Source: Gloeophyllum trabeum ATCC 11539 (Eukaryota; Basidiomycota; Agaricomycetes; Gloeophyllales; Gloeophyllaceae). Taken from it: 64,000 nucleotides of DNA. The position numbers and the translations under genes are program-made. Location: positions 429,041 through 493,040 of the forward strand of contig NW_006920428.1 of assembly GCF_000344685.1 (NCBI RefSeq), read 5' to 3'. Positions 1 through 11,496 of this stretch are shown here, piece by piece (the first letter of the stretch is position 1; each line of letters opens with the position of its first letter). Below the pieces are notes generated by a model. It saw nothing but the letters and a program-made list of their open reading frames with translations. It was not told the DNA's origin and did no database searches.

Positions 1-286
1 ATCGAAAGAGGATCACAAAAAGAACTCTAGTAAATCGAGTAGTAAAGACAAGCTAGTACGTATGGTTTTCTCGAGACATCTGTCGCGCTGACAGGGCTTG
101 GTATAGAAGGAGAAAAAAGCTGTAATCGCCGCTCAGAAGGCACAGTCGAAAAAGCAGAAGGCCAAGGCTCGCAAGGAAACGAAAGGGCATGGCGCAGGAG
201 GTCACGGCGGTATGGAGAAGGGGATGGATGTCACAACGCGTCAGAAGGATACGCTTCCGGTCAGGAAACGAGTTTCTTTTGCTTGA
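1..286 (+). CDS. C-terminal end of a Lys/Ser-rich protein (5' part outside window)
   Basis: Two exons can be read, 2-55 and 107-286, joined by a 51-nt intron (56-106; GTACGT donor, TATAG acceptor) in phase 0. The open frame runs in from the left edge and stops with TGA at 284-286. The visible 77 or so residues are very rich in Lys, Ser and Gln, look disordered, and include a Gly/His patch. The last residues are VRKRVSFA; RVSF fits the RVxF docking consensus for protein phosphatase 1, which is suggestive only. The gene converges with the BTB gene on the other strand, 213 bp away. The family cannot be named from this tail. The intron and the open frame make a real gene end likely. Confidence 0.6.
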
Positions 287-499
287 TACGCTCTATCCGG
301 GTATCTGCACTGTGATGTTTCTTTCGTCAGATGCACTGCTTCTGGAAGTAGTCACACGGTATCTGGTATGGGACTCGGATGGGAACATCGCAGGTCCTGC
401 AATGCCTGTGCCCCCTTTTGATTGCGAGTGCGGTTTGTATCAGTTTGACTTCGGACAGACAAGAATCAAAGCAGCTCACCATCTGAGGCGTACCGTGCG

Positions 500-1572
500 T
501 TACTTCCTCACCAACCTCCAGCAGTCTTCTTTCATTGCCTGATGTTGCGCTTGGAGGGCCGACTTGCACTCCTGACAGAGCGAGTTATCTTGCAACATTT
601 GAGCTAATACTTCTGCGAACAGACTCAGTGGGTCGTATAATTGGGGGAAGTTCTTCAACTTTTCTGTGTGAAGGTCAACTCTCGCGGCGAGAGTTGGAAT
701 TGAAGGGGAATCCACGCAAGCGAAATATCCTGCGTGCGTATAGTTCAGGGCACGCTTCGAGCAACTCGGGCTCTTCGGCTTGCACACTCGAACCTTCGCT
801 TTGGAGAGGATCTGTAGGCGCTCCCGCTGCTCCATGACGACCTGCATGATCTCCCACGACAATTGTTCTACCGTCCCGTCGGAGTGTGTGAAGCCTCTGA
901 ATAGGTCGGCGATGGGAAGCTGGCAGCATTCATAGAGCGCAAGGTGGTAGACATCCAAGCGAAGCTGCAGAGCCATCATCACCACAGGAATAATGATACC
1001 GGGACTATCCGTCAGAAGTTTCTGCCTTGTAGGCCGAGTGCGCTCCCACTCAGCAAGACTGGTTTTGGGGAAGTGAGATGACAATTCTTTCCGTGCTTCT
1101 TCTTTCAAGTCGTCTATGCAGTACTTGTCCGCGAGGCGCAAGATTCCAAGGAGAGTGGTCATCGGTGTAGCCTCCGTAGACTTAAAGAATCTGAGGAGCT
1201 CAGCGTTCAGCCCGAGAAACACTCGCCCAATACTTACCTCCTCTCGTACAGCGCTAAGAACAGGCTTTCAAGGTCCTCTGGCTGATCCGCCAACCTCACA
1301 ATAGGACAGCCTGCTATTTTTTCCGCGTCGGCAGGCTGGTTCAAAGACAGCATGTCCTTGAATATCGGAGAGTGTCGTGCCAGGAGCCCGCCATAGATTC
1401 TGAAAGCAATGTTCTTCGAAACAACCACGACATTGCCATCAGGGTACCATAATTCTGAGTGGCGTCGTAGCTGAGATGTCTCCCCATGGCTTGTGTTCCC
1501 GCCGTTTTGGTTTGCCTCCGTACGGGGGCGCTTGCGAGCAGCGTTGTCGCCGTTGGATGACGAGGCGTCCAT
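500..1572 (-). CDS. BTB/POZ domain protein
   Basis: Model: complement of exons 1238-1572 and 500-1190, with a 47-nt intron (GTAAGT donor, CTCAG acceptor) in phase 2; 341 aa. The N-terminus has a basic RKRPRTE stretch that may be a nuclear signal. A BTB/POZ fold follows from about residue 40: the pattern 'sEl WypDGNVVVVSkn ... F.iyggLLArhSPIFkDML' is typical of Agaricomycete BTB proteins. The splice gives LYERRFFKST, the usual helix junction of this family, and then ILRLADKYCIDDL. The C-terminal half (about residues 150-341) is a Cys-containing helical region common in fungal BTB proteins and of unknown function. BTB proteins usually dimerise or act as Cullin-3 adaptors or transcription cofactors; which applies here is not visible. 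A TATA-like TTTATAGT lies about 80 bp upstream of the start. Confidence 0.82.
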
Positions 1573-1995
1573 CTTTCGTTACCGGTCGAGGGGCAGCGAA
1601 TGCGGAAGAAAGGGGCGGATAAAGGGGTCGACTGTGGCCCATCAAATAGCTACTATAAATGGGGTGTGGCCGCCCCAAGGGGACCCTAGCCTAGGGTTGC
1701 CACGCGGTTGCCGAGGTGGCAACCGCACGTCAGGCTCACCCAGACGTCCTCTGTCCATGTTCCGGTCGTGTTTTCAATCTTTCCAAGCGAATGCAGCCCA
1801 TGACTGAGTTTCCTGTGTATAGGCTTCTCCTCCCTCCAGCGGAAGATTGCTACTTACCTCTACGTTGAGGGGATGTGTGATGTGTCCTCCGCGATGAGTC
1901 TTATATTATATACACTTCAGTCGAGAAAAAAGTGTGTGATACGATTAATAATTTAATGATGATAGTGCGTAATACATATCAGAACAATGGTGCGG
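1573..1995. other. Intergenic: BTB promoter and kinase 3' flank, with two palindromes
   Basis: This is the space between the BTB start (minus strand) and the 3' end of the upstream kinase gene. It holds a TATA-like box at about 1651-1658 (minus strand). Two adjacent palindromes are present: a 7-bp-arm CCCTAG/CTAGGG palindrome at 1683-1697 and a 9-bp-arm GCGGTTGCC/GGCAACCGC palindrome with a 5-nt centre at 1704-1726. No convincing ORF is seen. Confidence 0.6.
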
Positions 1996-4340
1996 TCACA
2001 AGTGCAAACTGGACAGGCCACGGCCTGTGTGGAAGGAGCGCTCCGAGGTGACATCCGCGTCTGGGTGACGAATCCAATCCTCGCACGCCCACGATAGAGT
2101 ACCATGTAATGGATCGCGCAGCAAGTCCTTTGGGCACAAGAATCGTATATCCTCTTCGCAGACGTAGACCTCCGGGATGACGGAAGCATCGTCGCCGCGA
2201 GACTGGGAGTGCTTGGATCTGAATGACAGAGGATGGTCGAATGGTCTCGGACCTCGATATCCAGGAATGTAGGAAGGGTTATAACCTCTTGTCCGTACCA
2301 TATCCCAGTCACTGAGAACAGAGGTCAGTGGCTATTCGAAACCGTAGCTGCGGCTAGACTCACACTCTCGAGAAGAAAGGATGCGCTTTGATCTCTTCAA
2401 TAGTCAGACGCTCGAAAGGATCCGTCACCAGAATCTACGGTTATGTTAGTATATAGATGGCCGGCGAAGTGAAAAACCAAGTACCTTGCTCAGAAGATCC
2501 CGTCCTTCTAGGTCGAAGACAACGGATTCAAGATCGATGTCCGCCTCCAGGATGGCTTGCTCTACTATCTCGTTGCAGGAGTTGTTGAAGTAAGGCTTCG
2601 AGTTGACACGCCAGTGAGACAGAAATAATATAGGAGAGGACAGCGAGTGCTTACAATTCCATCGCCAATGAACAGCTCCAGTAGGACAATCCCAAATGCC
2701 CATATGTCGACGCTACAGGTGTAGCCTTTCTCAGGACAGTCCTCCCGCAGCATCTCTGGCGCCACATATCCTGGAGTGCCGCATAGCGAGAACGCACGGC
2801 AACCCTGGAATTCCTGATATGACCGGCACTCGGAAAAGAGACGCGCCATGCCGTAGTCGATTAGACACAGGTGACCGGAGGGGGAGATGACTATGTTCTC
2901 TGGTTTAATATCGCGATGAATGATAAATGACCGGTGTAGGTCTTCAATTGCTAGAAGCTGGTATGGAATCAAGAGAATTGTTAGTCACGATCGCCAGCAT
3001 GAAGGGGAGAACTCACCAGTTCGGCCGCGTAAAGCACGATATCCGAAGTGCCCAGCTCGTATCTCAAGTCCCCCATCCTTGGTCTCAAACCTTGCGGGTA
3101 CAGTTTCTAGAAAGGTATACGTCAGTCATACAGGTTGGCCGGAGATAAATCTTGCTCACCGTCACAAAATAGATATTGGCGTCATCCTGGAATGACGTAT
3201 GCAACGGGGCGAGAAACGGACTCCTGCAGTGCATCGTGATCCTCTCCCAGATATCTTTCTCCAGTACCAAGAAGTCGAGCTGGACAGGGTCCCGCGCTGC
3301 TTTCCGCTTGTTGAAGACCTTTACAGCAAGATCCTCCCCTGCTGACGACCTGACATGCAGAACGCGTCCATAAGATCCCTCTCCGAGGAAGCCCAAGAAT
3401 GAATAAGAGATCTCCCCGTCGATGATGAGACCTTCAGAACGAGCACGACGCCGACGCTCAAGCTGAAAATCTTCGTCGCCGAACCTCACAGAGGACCTCT
3501 CAACAGGGGACGCGTCGTGATGTGGTAGAAGGGGTCCTACGATTCCGTTTCCGCAGACCGCTAAGGATTCAGACGCCGACTTGAAGGAGGAAGATAGCTC
3601 GAGGCTCAGCCGGTGAACATCATTACTGGAAGGCAACGATGGCGACTCCGGAGCCTGAGAGAAGGGCAGTACGAAGTCAAGGTCTTCCAAAGGCGTCACA
3701 TATCCTAGGTAACAGGAATCCTCGCGGTGGATAGCTGGAGACGGTGGCTCTGCAGCCTTTGTAAATAGATCGGGGTTTTCATGTGCGGACCTGAACGACA
3801 TGTCCTCGGGAGTTTGCATACCAACGTCGGAGCCACGGATAGAAGAGGCAACGGAATAGCCGGTCATCGTGCGTAAGGAGTGGAAGAGCTCGGGTGTCCG
3901 AGAGCCGTCAGAGTGGACACTGTTCAATGGGGTGGATGGGCCGGGAGCCACAGTCTCACTAAAAGACTGAGCAGGGTCGACCGCCGACGACATCCCGTTC
4001 GAAGACGCGACATCGCGAGTGGACTGAACTGCGGTGGACGAGTCTGCGAGGTACATCGACAGAGAACGTAAGTTGCCGTACCAAAACGTGTGGTTGCACT
4101 CGTACCTGACAAGTGAGAGTGTATCACCGCCTCACAAGCTTCCAAGAAAGCTTTGACAGTGTCGTTGAGGAGAGGTAATACGCAAATTAGCCCGAGAACG
4201 CAGGACTCAATGATCCCATGGCGCGGAGGAACCCGTGGTAGGCTGGTGGACACCATGGCTTCTGTCACGGCGGGAATCATCGGAGTCCGGGACTTGAAGA
4301 TACCAGAGATCGCGTTGGAGACGCGCTGAGAAATGGCCAT
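1996..4340 (-). CDS. AGC-like serine/threonine protein kinase
   Basis: Seven exons on the minus strand: 4106-4340, 3160-4043, 3017-3106, 2655-2957, 2485-2595, 2364-2434, 1996-2311. Introns are 50-62 nt, all GT-AG and phase-consistent; 669 aa. Residues 1-290 are Ser/Pro-rich and probably disordered. The kinase domain starts near residue 292 with the glycine loop GEGSYG, then AVKVF (catalytic Lys), HRDIKPEN near residue 417, DYG in place of DFG, and GTPGYVAPE. The lobe ends with HPFFSRVDWD, followed by a Tyr/Pro-rich tail like the AGC C-tail (FF..vDW). All catalytic residues are present, so it is probably active. Substrate and pathway are not visible. Assignment to AGC rests on the tail and lobe ending. 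Confidence 0.88.
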
Positions 4341-5301
4341 AGTACTACTGGAGGCAGGGGTTAGGGAGGTGTCGCGAATGAAGATGCTAGCAAGACGCGT
4401 CCAACCTTTATAGGGAGTCCCAGCGTGCCACAGATCTAAGATCGGTCAAAGCGCACCGAGCCACTGATGGCGCTTTGACCGGGCAACTTCCCTTGAGGAT
4501 CGTGTGGGAACTTAATTAAATCTTCAATGGTTGTTAGGTATTCTAAAGGTCGTGGTAATGCAAACTAACCCATTTGACCAAGTGCCACAAGCAACCTTGT
4601 GGCAGAGAAGGCAAGAGTGACTTACGTAAGCGTGCTTCTTTCAAGACACCTGGCTCCGCGCTTGGACAAAGGGATGATAAAGGCGGACAACAGCGAGGCG
4701 ATGTCATCCGACACTACGACTGGATCGTGCAGCCGCCGTCTCGCGAGAAGTCATCGAATTCGCGTTCTGGGCAAAATGCGGGAGAGAGGTTGTCCAACAT
4801 TCCAGGACCGTTGGGCAGGATATGATAATACCCGATCACGAAGAGTTTGTGCTATGGACAAGCGGCGTTATTTATCCTTCACCTGGCTTCGCGAACAGTC
4901 TTGACAGCATAGTTTCACTAGGTCGTAGCACCGGACCCAAAAGCAGAGCAGTAGACGCACAACTGGCATGCCGCTCGATATCTCCGGTACATCGTTTGCG
5001 GTTCCGGGTGATGACCTGCGACCAGGGCTGTATCCGACCAGAAATAAACTCAAGCGTAAAACAGATAGAAATCAGAAATATCTCTCATAGTTTCTTGCGC
5101 GATTGACTTGGATTGTCCTCCTTTTGACCCGATAACCATCTGGGGAGTTATTCCCACACATCACGTGGTACTTCCAAAATGGGATATGTTTGAGTTTAAC
5201 GCTGTTCGGATTCCTCAACCTCATGTCAGCCGCATTCTCTGCTGGGTTATTTCTGATTTCATTCTCGAAATAAGCCTCGATTGTGCGACAAGTCGAGCAC
5301 A
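4341..5301. other. Intergenic, divergent promoters of the kinase and the CM1 gene
   Basis: About 960 bp between two divergent starts. A 12-bp-arm inverted repeat lies at 4443-4481, about 100-140 bp upstream of the kinase start. Several short ORFs occur on both strands, but none shows introns, domain patterns or codon use like the neighbouring genes. Confidence 0.55.
4443..4481. repeat. 12-bp inverted repeat with 15-nt spacer
   Basis: Arms are CGGTCAAAGCGC (4443-4454) and GCGCTTTGACCG (4470-4481), a perfect match. It lies upstream of the minus-strand kinase start and could be a paired protein-binding site or a hairpin. The role is unknown. Confidence 0.7.
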
Positions 5302-8300
5302 ATGTCCGCCTCTCGCGCGGACACGTCCATACAGTCGACGGGAACGCACCCGGATCTTTCTTTAGGGTCGCTGAACTCGACGTTTTCGAACCACAACCGC
5401 CACAATGTACGGGTACCGTCTGCAGCGTCTGGAACGACCGCTGTCTCGTCGGCCGCCGTTTCAACCCCCTCCCCTCCCTCTCATCGACGCACTTTCTCGA
5501 GGAAGATCAGCGATGAGGGGACGCCGATGGTGAGCAGGAGACTCGGGGAGGGAGACGGCGACGACGGCGAGGCGGGCGTTCTCGACACTCCAGACAGGGA
5601 GAAGAAGTGGGGAGACGATCCCGAGACGCCTCTGCCCGGCCGGTCAAAGCGCACGCGGGCGAGCGGCGCAAAGGGCGTTTCGAACCTGACATTGCGCGAC
5701 CAGGAAAAGGTAGACCTGCACTATGTATCTCTCGTTATCCTAATCAATGCTGGCGCAGCACATCGACCAGCTGAAGAAGGACAATTTCAACCTGCAGCTC
5801 AAGGTACACTTCCTGGAGGAGCGGCTGGCGCAGCTTGCGCCGGACCAGATGGAGACCGCGCTGAAGCAGAACATCAACCTGAAGATCGAGGTGCAGCAGG
5901 CGCGCATGGAGCTGAAGCGGTCGAAGAAGCTGCTGCTCGAGCAGACGAAGGAGCTCGAGCGGCTGCAGAAGGACAAGGGCCGCGGGCGCGAGCGGGAGCT
6001 GGAAGAGAAGCTGGAGGAGCGCGAGCGCGAGATCCGCGAGCTAAGGCGGCGCAAGGCGATTGGCCCGGACGACGCGCTGCTGCGGGACCTGGAGAACCGG
6101 AACGCGGATCTGGAGGAGCGCGCGGCTGCACTCGAGTACGAGTTGGAGAGCGCCAAGGCTCTTCTGGAGGATAACCAGGACGAGCTGGACAGGATGAGGG
6201 ACATCGTCGAACGCAGAGGTGACACGTCGATCGACGAGGCAGGCGAGAGTAGGCGGGATCGCATGAAGAGGCGGATAGAGGAGCTGGAGGCTGAGAACGA
6301 GGATTTGAGGGTCGTGGTGGATGACCAAGCCGAGGTGATTCAACAGAAGGAGGACGAACGCGAGGAGATGGCGGACGCGGTGGAGACACTGCGGCTGCAG
6401 CTGGAAGATCTGAAGCGACGGCGCGAGGCGGAGGCGTTCGAGCGGAGCGAGTCTCGTGCGCAGATCATGGAGGAAAGGCAGGAGCGAGAGCTGGTCGAGG
6501 AGGACATGAACGCTGTCAGGGACAGGCTGGCGGCCATCACGATTGAGCTGCAGCAGAAGGAGGACGAGCTCGATATGAAGAATGCCGAGATCGACGACCT
6601 GATAGCGGAGCATGAACGGGACGTGCAGGTTCTGGAGCAGCAATGGCGGGGCGAGGTTGAAGAAGCCAGGGCGTTGGTGGAGGAACTTCGTGACGTAAGT
6701 TCTGTGCTCCGTCCTGTCATTGTCTTACCAAGTAGAATTCCTTAGGTCATTGCCGAGCGTGACGCAGAGTCTAAAGAACTGCGGATGCACATTGCGGACT
6801 TCGAGGCTAACAACGAGGATATGCACGCCAAGTTCGAAGCTGCCCTCGCACATCTCGAACGCGAGGCCGATGAGAAGGATGCAGAGGTCGAGGCTGGCAA
6901 TCGCGAGATCGAACGTCTCGGGCAGCAAGTGTACAATCTTGAAGACGAGATCGAACAGCTGAGGTCGGACAGCGAACGCAATGCCGAAGACTGGGCGGTT
7001 GAGCGTGAACGGCTAGAAGCTACTTGTGCAGCTCTCAAAGACGTGAGTCCGCCAGTGTCTTCCTTGTGCGGGGAATTGCTGAATGGCATTGCAGAAAGTC
7101 GCCGCCTATAAGTCTGAGATGCAAGAGAAGGAGGAGGACATTGAGCGACTCATTGATGAGGTCAACAAGCTACGCGCTAGAGAAGATGAACTCTCGCGGC
7201 ATATTGAAGATCTCGTGGATGAGCTCCGGCGTGAACGTGAAAGCCGAGAGGACGCTCAGTCCCAGATCACAGCGGTCCAACAAGAACACGACATCGAAAT
7301 CCGCAGGGAACGCCGAGCACTTGAGGCCAAGGAATCGGCGCTCGAGTCGGCACTCAACGACCTTGCGCGGACGCAGTCGCTCCTTGCGCAACGAGATGCG
7401 GACCTTTCTGCAGTGCAGACTGCGCTGCAGACGCTCGAGGCGGAGTCAAAGAAGCTGGGCGAGTCCCACACTACCGCCAAGTTCTCGATGCAGCTGGAGG
7501 TCGATCGCCTCAAACGCGATCTGGAGCGAGTCGAGGATGAACTTGCCCGTGCAAGGAAGGAGCTCGATAATCGCGACGGCAAGACGCGCGAGCGTGATGG
7601 TGTTATCGACAAGCTGCACGCCGAGAACCGTGACTTGGCTGCTCAGCTCGCGGCGCAGACGCAGGCGAGGCTGAACTTGTCTGAGAAGCTGGATGGCGTT
7701 CAGGCTCAGTTGAAGACCGCCGAATCGGATGTGGCGACGTTCCGGTCTCGGGTTGCTGAGCTCGAGCAACGTTTGTCGAAGGATCAGAGGTCCTTACTGG
7801 CGGCGGAAGCTCAATACCGTGATCAGTTGACAGAGCGGAATACGCTCTTGTTGACGATCTACCAATATATGGACAAGATTCTCGGAGTTGACAAGACACC
7901 AGTACGTGCTGACCCGCCTAATTCTGACCACCCTCCGCTTACTCTTTGTCTTCTTTCTTTTAGAAGAAGGCGGGTCAGGCTGAGACCAAGCCATACACCA
8001 ACTTCAGCGTCTTCCACGACAACTTGATCACCCGGTTGAAGTCTCTCAGTCAAATCCAATTGGACTTCGACAAGCGGTGTAAGGATGTGGAAGCCAAGTA
8101 CATCGACAAATTGACAGACTTGAAGAGACAACTTGACCAGCGATGGAAGCAGATCGACAAGTTCGAGGCCAGCCTGAAGAACATTGCCGATGCCAAGGCC
8201 GCCTGGCGCCGTCAACTGAGCGCAAAGGATGGAGAATTAGAGGCTCTTAAGGCGAGTTCATCGAGTAGCTGTGCATGGACGTCGGAGCTTACACCTTCAC

Positions 8301-8752
8301 AGAGCACCAATTCAGAGCTTACGGCTCAGTTGTCCAAACTCAAGCGCCCCAACGACGGCGAGTCCATGGAGATTAGGTCTCTCCGAGCAAGAGCTGCCAA
8401 CGCGGAACGTCGGATGATCAACGCTCAGAATCAGCTAGCAGCTGCAGAGGAACGCCTTGCCACTGCCAGTCAGAAGACTACGGCCGCTGACAGCAAGTGG
8501 GAGGCTCGGGTGAAAGAGTACGAAGCTAGAATCAAAGCTGCCGAGGAGAAAGTCAAGCGCGAGAGGCAAGGGCACAAGGAGCGCATCCTCGAACTTGAGA
8601 GTCAGCTTGAGTGAGTGTTAGTGCTCTTCGTTGCTGCAGTCGTCTGAACCTTCTCCAGATCCCTCAAGAGGCAAAAAGAGCTTGAAACGAAGCGTAAGAA
8701 ACAATTGGAAGAGATCATGGAGGCCAATAAAGTCTCCTCTCCATCCAAGTGA
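5302..8752 (+). CDS. CM1-domain microtubule-organising-centre coiled-coil protein (Mto1/Pcp1/centrosomin type)
   Basis: Exons 5302-5709, 5759-6694, 6746-7042, 7095-7901, 7964-8610, 8659-8752; introns 48-62 nt; about 1062 aa. A Ser/Thr-rich N-terminus precedes a clear CM1 motif built across the first splice (about residues 128-190): NLTLRDQEK joined to HIDQLKKDNFNLQLKV and then HFLEERL. In centrosomin, Mto1, Pcp1 and Spc110 this motif binds and activates gamma-tubulin complexes. The rest is long Glu/Lys/Arg heptad coiled coil, with a conserved-looking C-terminal block near WRRQLSAKDGELEALK. The short tail is basic. Expected site: spindle pole body or cytoplasmic microtubule nucleation sites. 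Mto1-type and Pcp1-type cannot be separated by eye. A possible extra 51-nt GC-AG intron lies at 8252-8302. The start chosen is the Met of MSASRADTS; an in-frame Met lies 7 codons upstream. Confidence 0.88.
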
Positions 8753-9220
8753 CCCTCGGCATTATGAAGCGCATGTCCTCAATGTTTTGTCGGCGTGATT
8801 CATTACTCACATGGATTTTATCTTGCAATCATGCATCACATATCGTAAATCATATAATCATTGTATCCTAGTGCTGTAACGACGCTATATCCTGGTCTGT
8901 AATGATACCATTTCCCTCGTTCGGGCACACCTGCAGTTGGACTCGTCAACCCCTTCCTCTAAGCTACGAACACCAGTAAGTATGCTGACCCTCCGGGCCC
9001 GAGCAACCAGCTGCAGGCGATGTAGACGCGTAGGTTCGTTACGCAGTACTAGGACTGCCGCTGCAGTACGTGTACAGTAGGAACCGCGCCACAATCTGAC
9101 CAAGCATGACCAAACAAATTTCTTCTATTTCAGGTGCATCGATGCCACATCTCTTTTCAACAAAGCATTCCAGCGTAGGCACCTCGTCTCAAGTATCAAA
9201 ACCTCACCTCCAATTTTTCA
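8753..9220. other. Intergenic, no gene seen
   Basis: 3' flank of the CM1 gene and promoter of the F-box gene. The stretch from about 9120 to 9220 is the F-box leader shared with 26270-26370 and 37510-37604. Here a 2-nt loss relative to the other two (TATCAAAACC against TATCAACAAACC) breaks the frame of their upstream ATG, so translation should start at 9221. Confidence 0.55.
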
Positions 9221-11215
9221 ATGGCTATCAACACTGCTTCCGACGCTACCCTACTGAGCCTGCCTGTTGAAGTAACGCGCGCAGCCACAGAGGTCGGCGT
9301 GACTGCTCCTCGCCACGACGACGACGGCGAAAACCATTCACGGCGGACATCCATGACCCAGGCTGATTCGAACAGCAAGAAGCCGATAGCGCTCAAGTCT
9401 ACAGAAGACGCCACGGCATGCCAAACCACAATGACCGCCGCTGTGGCTAGCCCTCGCCACACCGACAGCCACGACCAGAGACATACCAACGATACCGAGC
9501 AGAACAAACCTACCGAGGTCAAACCAGAGTCGGAGGGCGAGATACCCGTCAAAGCGAGAAAACCTCTGTCGTCCGCGACGAACACGGTTGCGCGCGACGT
9601 GTCTGGCCACAGTGCACGACCGCAGCCACGCAAGGCCCGGAAGGCCCGGAAGATAGACAATGTCGAGGACACAGGCGCCAAGGAAGGCTCGCTCTCGGCC
9701 CGGCGTGCTACAGGAGTAGAGAGCCTCCCCGCAGAGGTTCTCTGCGAGATCTTCGCTCTGGCTATCGCCGACGCTTCGGCAAGGTGGGAATCAAGCCGAA
9801 AGTGTTACGAAGAGGCGGAGCTTTTGATGAAGGTTTGCGAGCGGTGGAAAGATATCATAATGGGGAACGGGACGTTCTGGAGCAACGTGGTCGTCAGCGG
9901 TGTCACGCCTGACTTTGTCGCTGAGATTATCCGGCGAAGTGGCAAGTCGACGCCGCTTTCTGTCCGAGGGAATCTAGTGAGCGACAGCGAGGCCGACGCG
10001 AAGAAGATCGAATACATACTTCGGGAGTCGAAACGGATCCGGCTGCTGGACGTGGAGATCTCAACAGGGAACTTGCAGAAGCTGGGCGCTGGCGAGGGTA
10101 TGCCGAAGCTCGAGGAGCTCAGATTGACCAGGATCGTGGGCTCCGGGGAAGGAGGAGACGATGACTTGATTCAGCTCGGTGGCCTCCAGAGCACGCGCCT
10201 GAAGAACATCAGTCTTCGCAATGTGTCCTTTAAGTCCTACGAGCCGCTGCTCTCCGACGCCGCTACGGATCTCATCCTCGACAATTCTATGGTGGTACTC
10301 ACCACGGATGATCTCCTACGTACTCTTGACGCTGTTCCGAGTCTTCGGTCGCTCGAGGTCTTGTCAAGCATAGATGCTCGACCTGTTTCACCTCATCCCG
10401 TGATATCTCTGTCGAACTTGGAACGAATAGCGGCGGATCCGATAGAAGTCGAGGACGTCCGGTTCCTTGGCTACATCCGCACTCCACGGCTTACACAAGC
10501 TGATTTTTCGATCCTCTCCAAAGACGACGAGACGGTACTTCCAGGAATCGTGGAGCTCATTGCGCCGATAGTGAACCAGGCTGCGGGGGACAACAGCTTC
10601 CACGCCTGCCGGTTCCGCGCCCGTGATAAATATTCTCTGGAGTTGGACTTTGCGCGAAAGATGGGCGACTTCGACAGATCTCCAAACACCCCGATCATCC
10701 ACCTGGAGTTCGACAACATGCAGTTGAAAGAGAACTTCCTGCCAAAGATCAAGGATTACCTTGGCGACTCTTTGAGTGCGGTCCGTGATCTCAAGATCGT
10801 CGACGGCGAGTACGCGACTGGGACCCGCAATGACTGGACGGCATTATTCGAGCAGATGCCTGAGGTGCGGACCCTCCGATTGCATGATCGCACCGCCAGA
10901 GTGGTTTCATCCGGTTCCCTGGAAGCGGGGGACCCTGCCATATTTCCGAAGCTGGAATCCGTGACTGTGGCGGGCAGTACCAGGGGGCGACTGCTGAGAT
11001 TATTTAAGCACCGCGACAACGCACGACGAATGAATAACCTCACTATTTCTGATGTAGCCGATGTCACTCGGGGTGACATTGATTCACTGGCCGACATCGC
11101 TCATAACATCTCATGGGACGGAATGGTCATCAAGCTACCTCGGCAGGAGCGTTCGCGGGCGAGAGACGAGCTGAGCAAAGGGGAGGTCGGAGGGGGCGTA
11201 CAGGGTTTCCTGTAA
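9221..11215 (+). CDS. F-box / leucine-rich-repeat-like protein, copy 1
   Basis: Single-exon ORF of 664 aa. Residues 1-165 are a low-complexity, Thr/Lys/Pro-rich N-terminus. At about 165-215 there is an F-box-like segment: GVESLPAEVLCEIFALA, then LLMKVCERWKDI and GTFWSNVVVSG. The long remainder has irregular leucine-rich repeats (IRLLDVEIST, LEELRLTRIV, LRSLEVLSS, VRTLRLHDR). F-box proteins recruit substrates to SCF ubiquitin ligases through Skp1; a substrate cannot be inferred. The start matches the Met used in the intact paralogue at 37605 and the protein has exactly the same length. It lies upstream of, and in the same direction as, a FunK1 kinase, as in other cassette copies. It is apparently intact. 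Confidence 0.8.
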   Translation: MAINTASDATLLSLPVEVTRAATEVGVTAPRHDDDGENHSRRTSMTQADSNSKKPIALKSTEDATACQTTMTAAVASPRHTDSHDQRHTNDTEQNKPTEVKPESEGEIPVKARKPLSSATNTVARDVSGHSARPQPRKARKARKIDNVEDTGAKEGSLSARRATGVESLPAEVLCEIFALAIADASARWESSRKCYEEAELLMKVCERWKDIIMGNGTFWSNVVVSGVTPDFVAEIIRRSGKSTPLSVRGNLVSDSEADAKKIEYILRESKRIRLLDVEISTGNLQKLGAGEGMPKLEELRLTRIVGSGEGGDDDLIQLGGLQSTRLKNISLRNVSFKSYEPLLSDAATDLILDNSMVVLTTDDLLRTLDAVPSLRSLEVLSSIDARPVSPHPVISLSNLERIAADPIEVEDVRFLGYIRTPRLTQADFSILSKDDETVLPGIVELIAPIVNQAAGDNSFHACRFRARDKYSLELDFARKMGDFDRSPNTPIIHLEFDNMQLKENFLPKIKDYLGDSLSAVRDLKIVDGEYATGTRNDWTALFEQMPEVRTLRLHDRTARVVSSGSLEAGDPAIFPKLESVTVAGSTRGRLLRLFKHRDNARRMNNLTISDVADVTRGDIDSLADIAHNISWDGMVIKLPRQERSRARDELSKGEVGGGVQGFL

Positions 11216-11496
11216 GAAAAATGGCAAGTAGCGACCGGGCTGAGGCAGACAAGTAGACAGAAGACTCCAATACTAGCGTATGATAAACGCCGGATGACCA
11301 GGGTACCGATTGCCGGCCGGTCTTCGTAGTTTCCTAGATGTGTTGTCCCATATAGTTGTAGTTCTTCCTGAAGACGTTGAACCCTGTGTGTAGGGCATAC
11401 CGAGCAGAAAATTGGCATCCGATGTCGTGAACAACTGATCACTTATCGCAGTCGCTGGGGGACTTGCCGGAACAGTTCGCGACAGCTTGCTTTGAC

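Noticed and set aside
189..542. 117-aa ORF on the plus strand
   Set aside because: Overlaps the real C-terminal exon (107-286) in another frame and runs into the BTB gene; composition is not protein-like.
1704..1726. Canonical RFX X-box
   Set aside because: Half-sites match but the 5-bp spacer exceeds the usual 0-3; kept only as a palindrome.
5740..6264. 174-aa Ser-rich ORF antisense to the CM1 gene
   Set aside because: Mirror of the Glu/Arg coiled-coil codons on the other strand; no features of its own.
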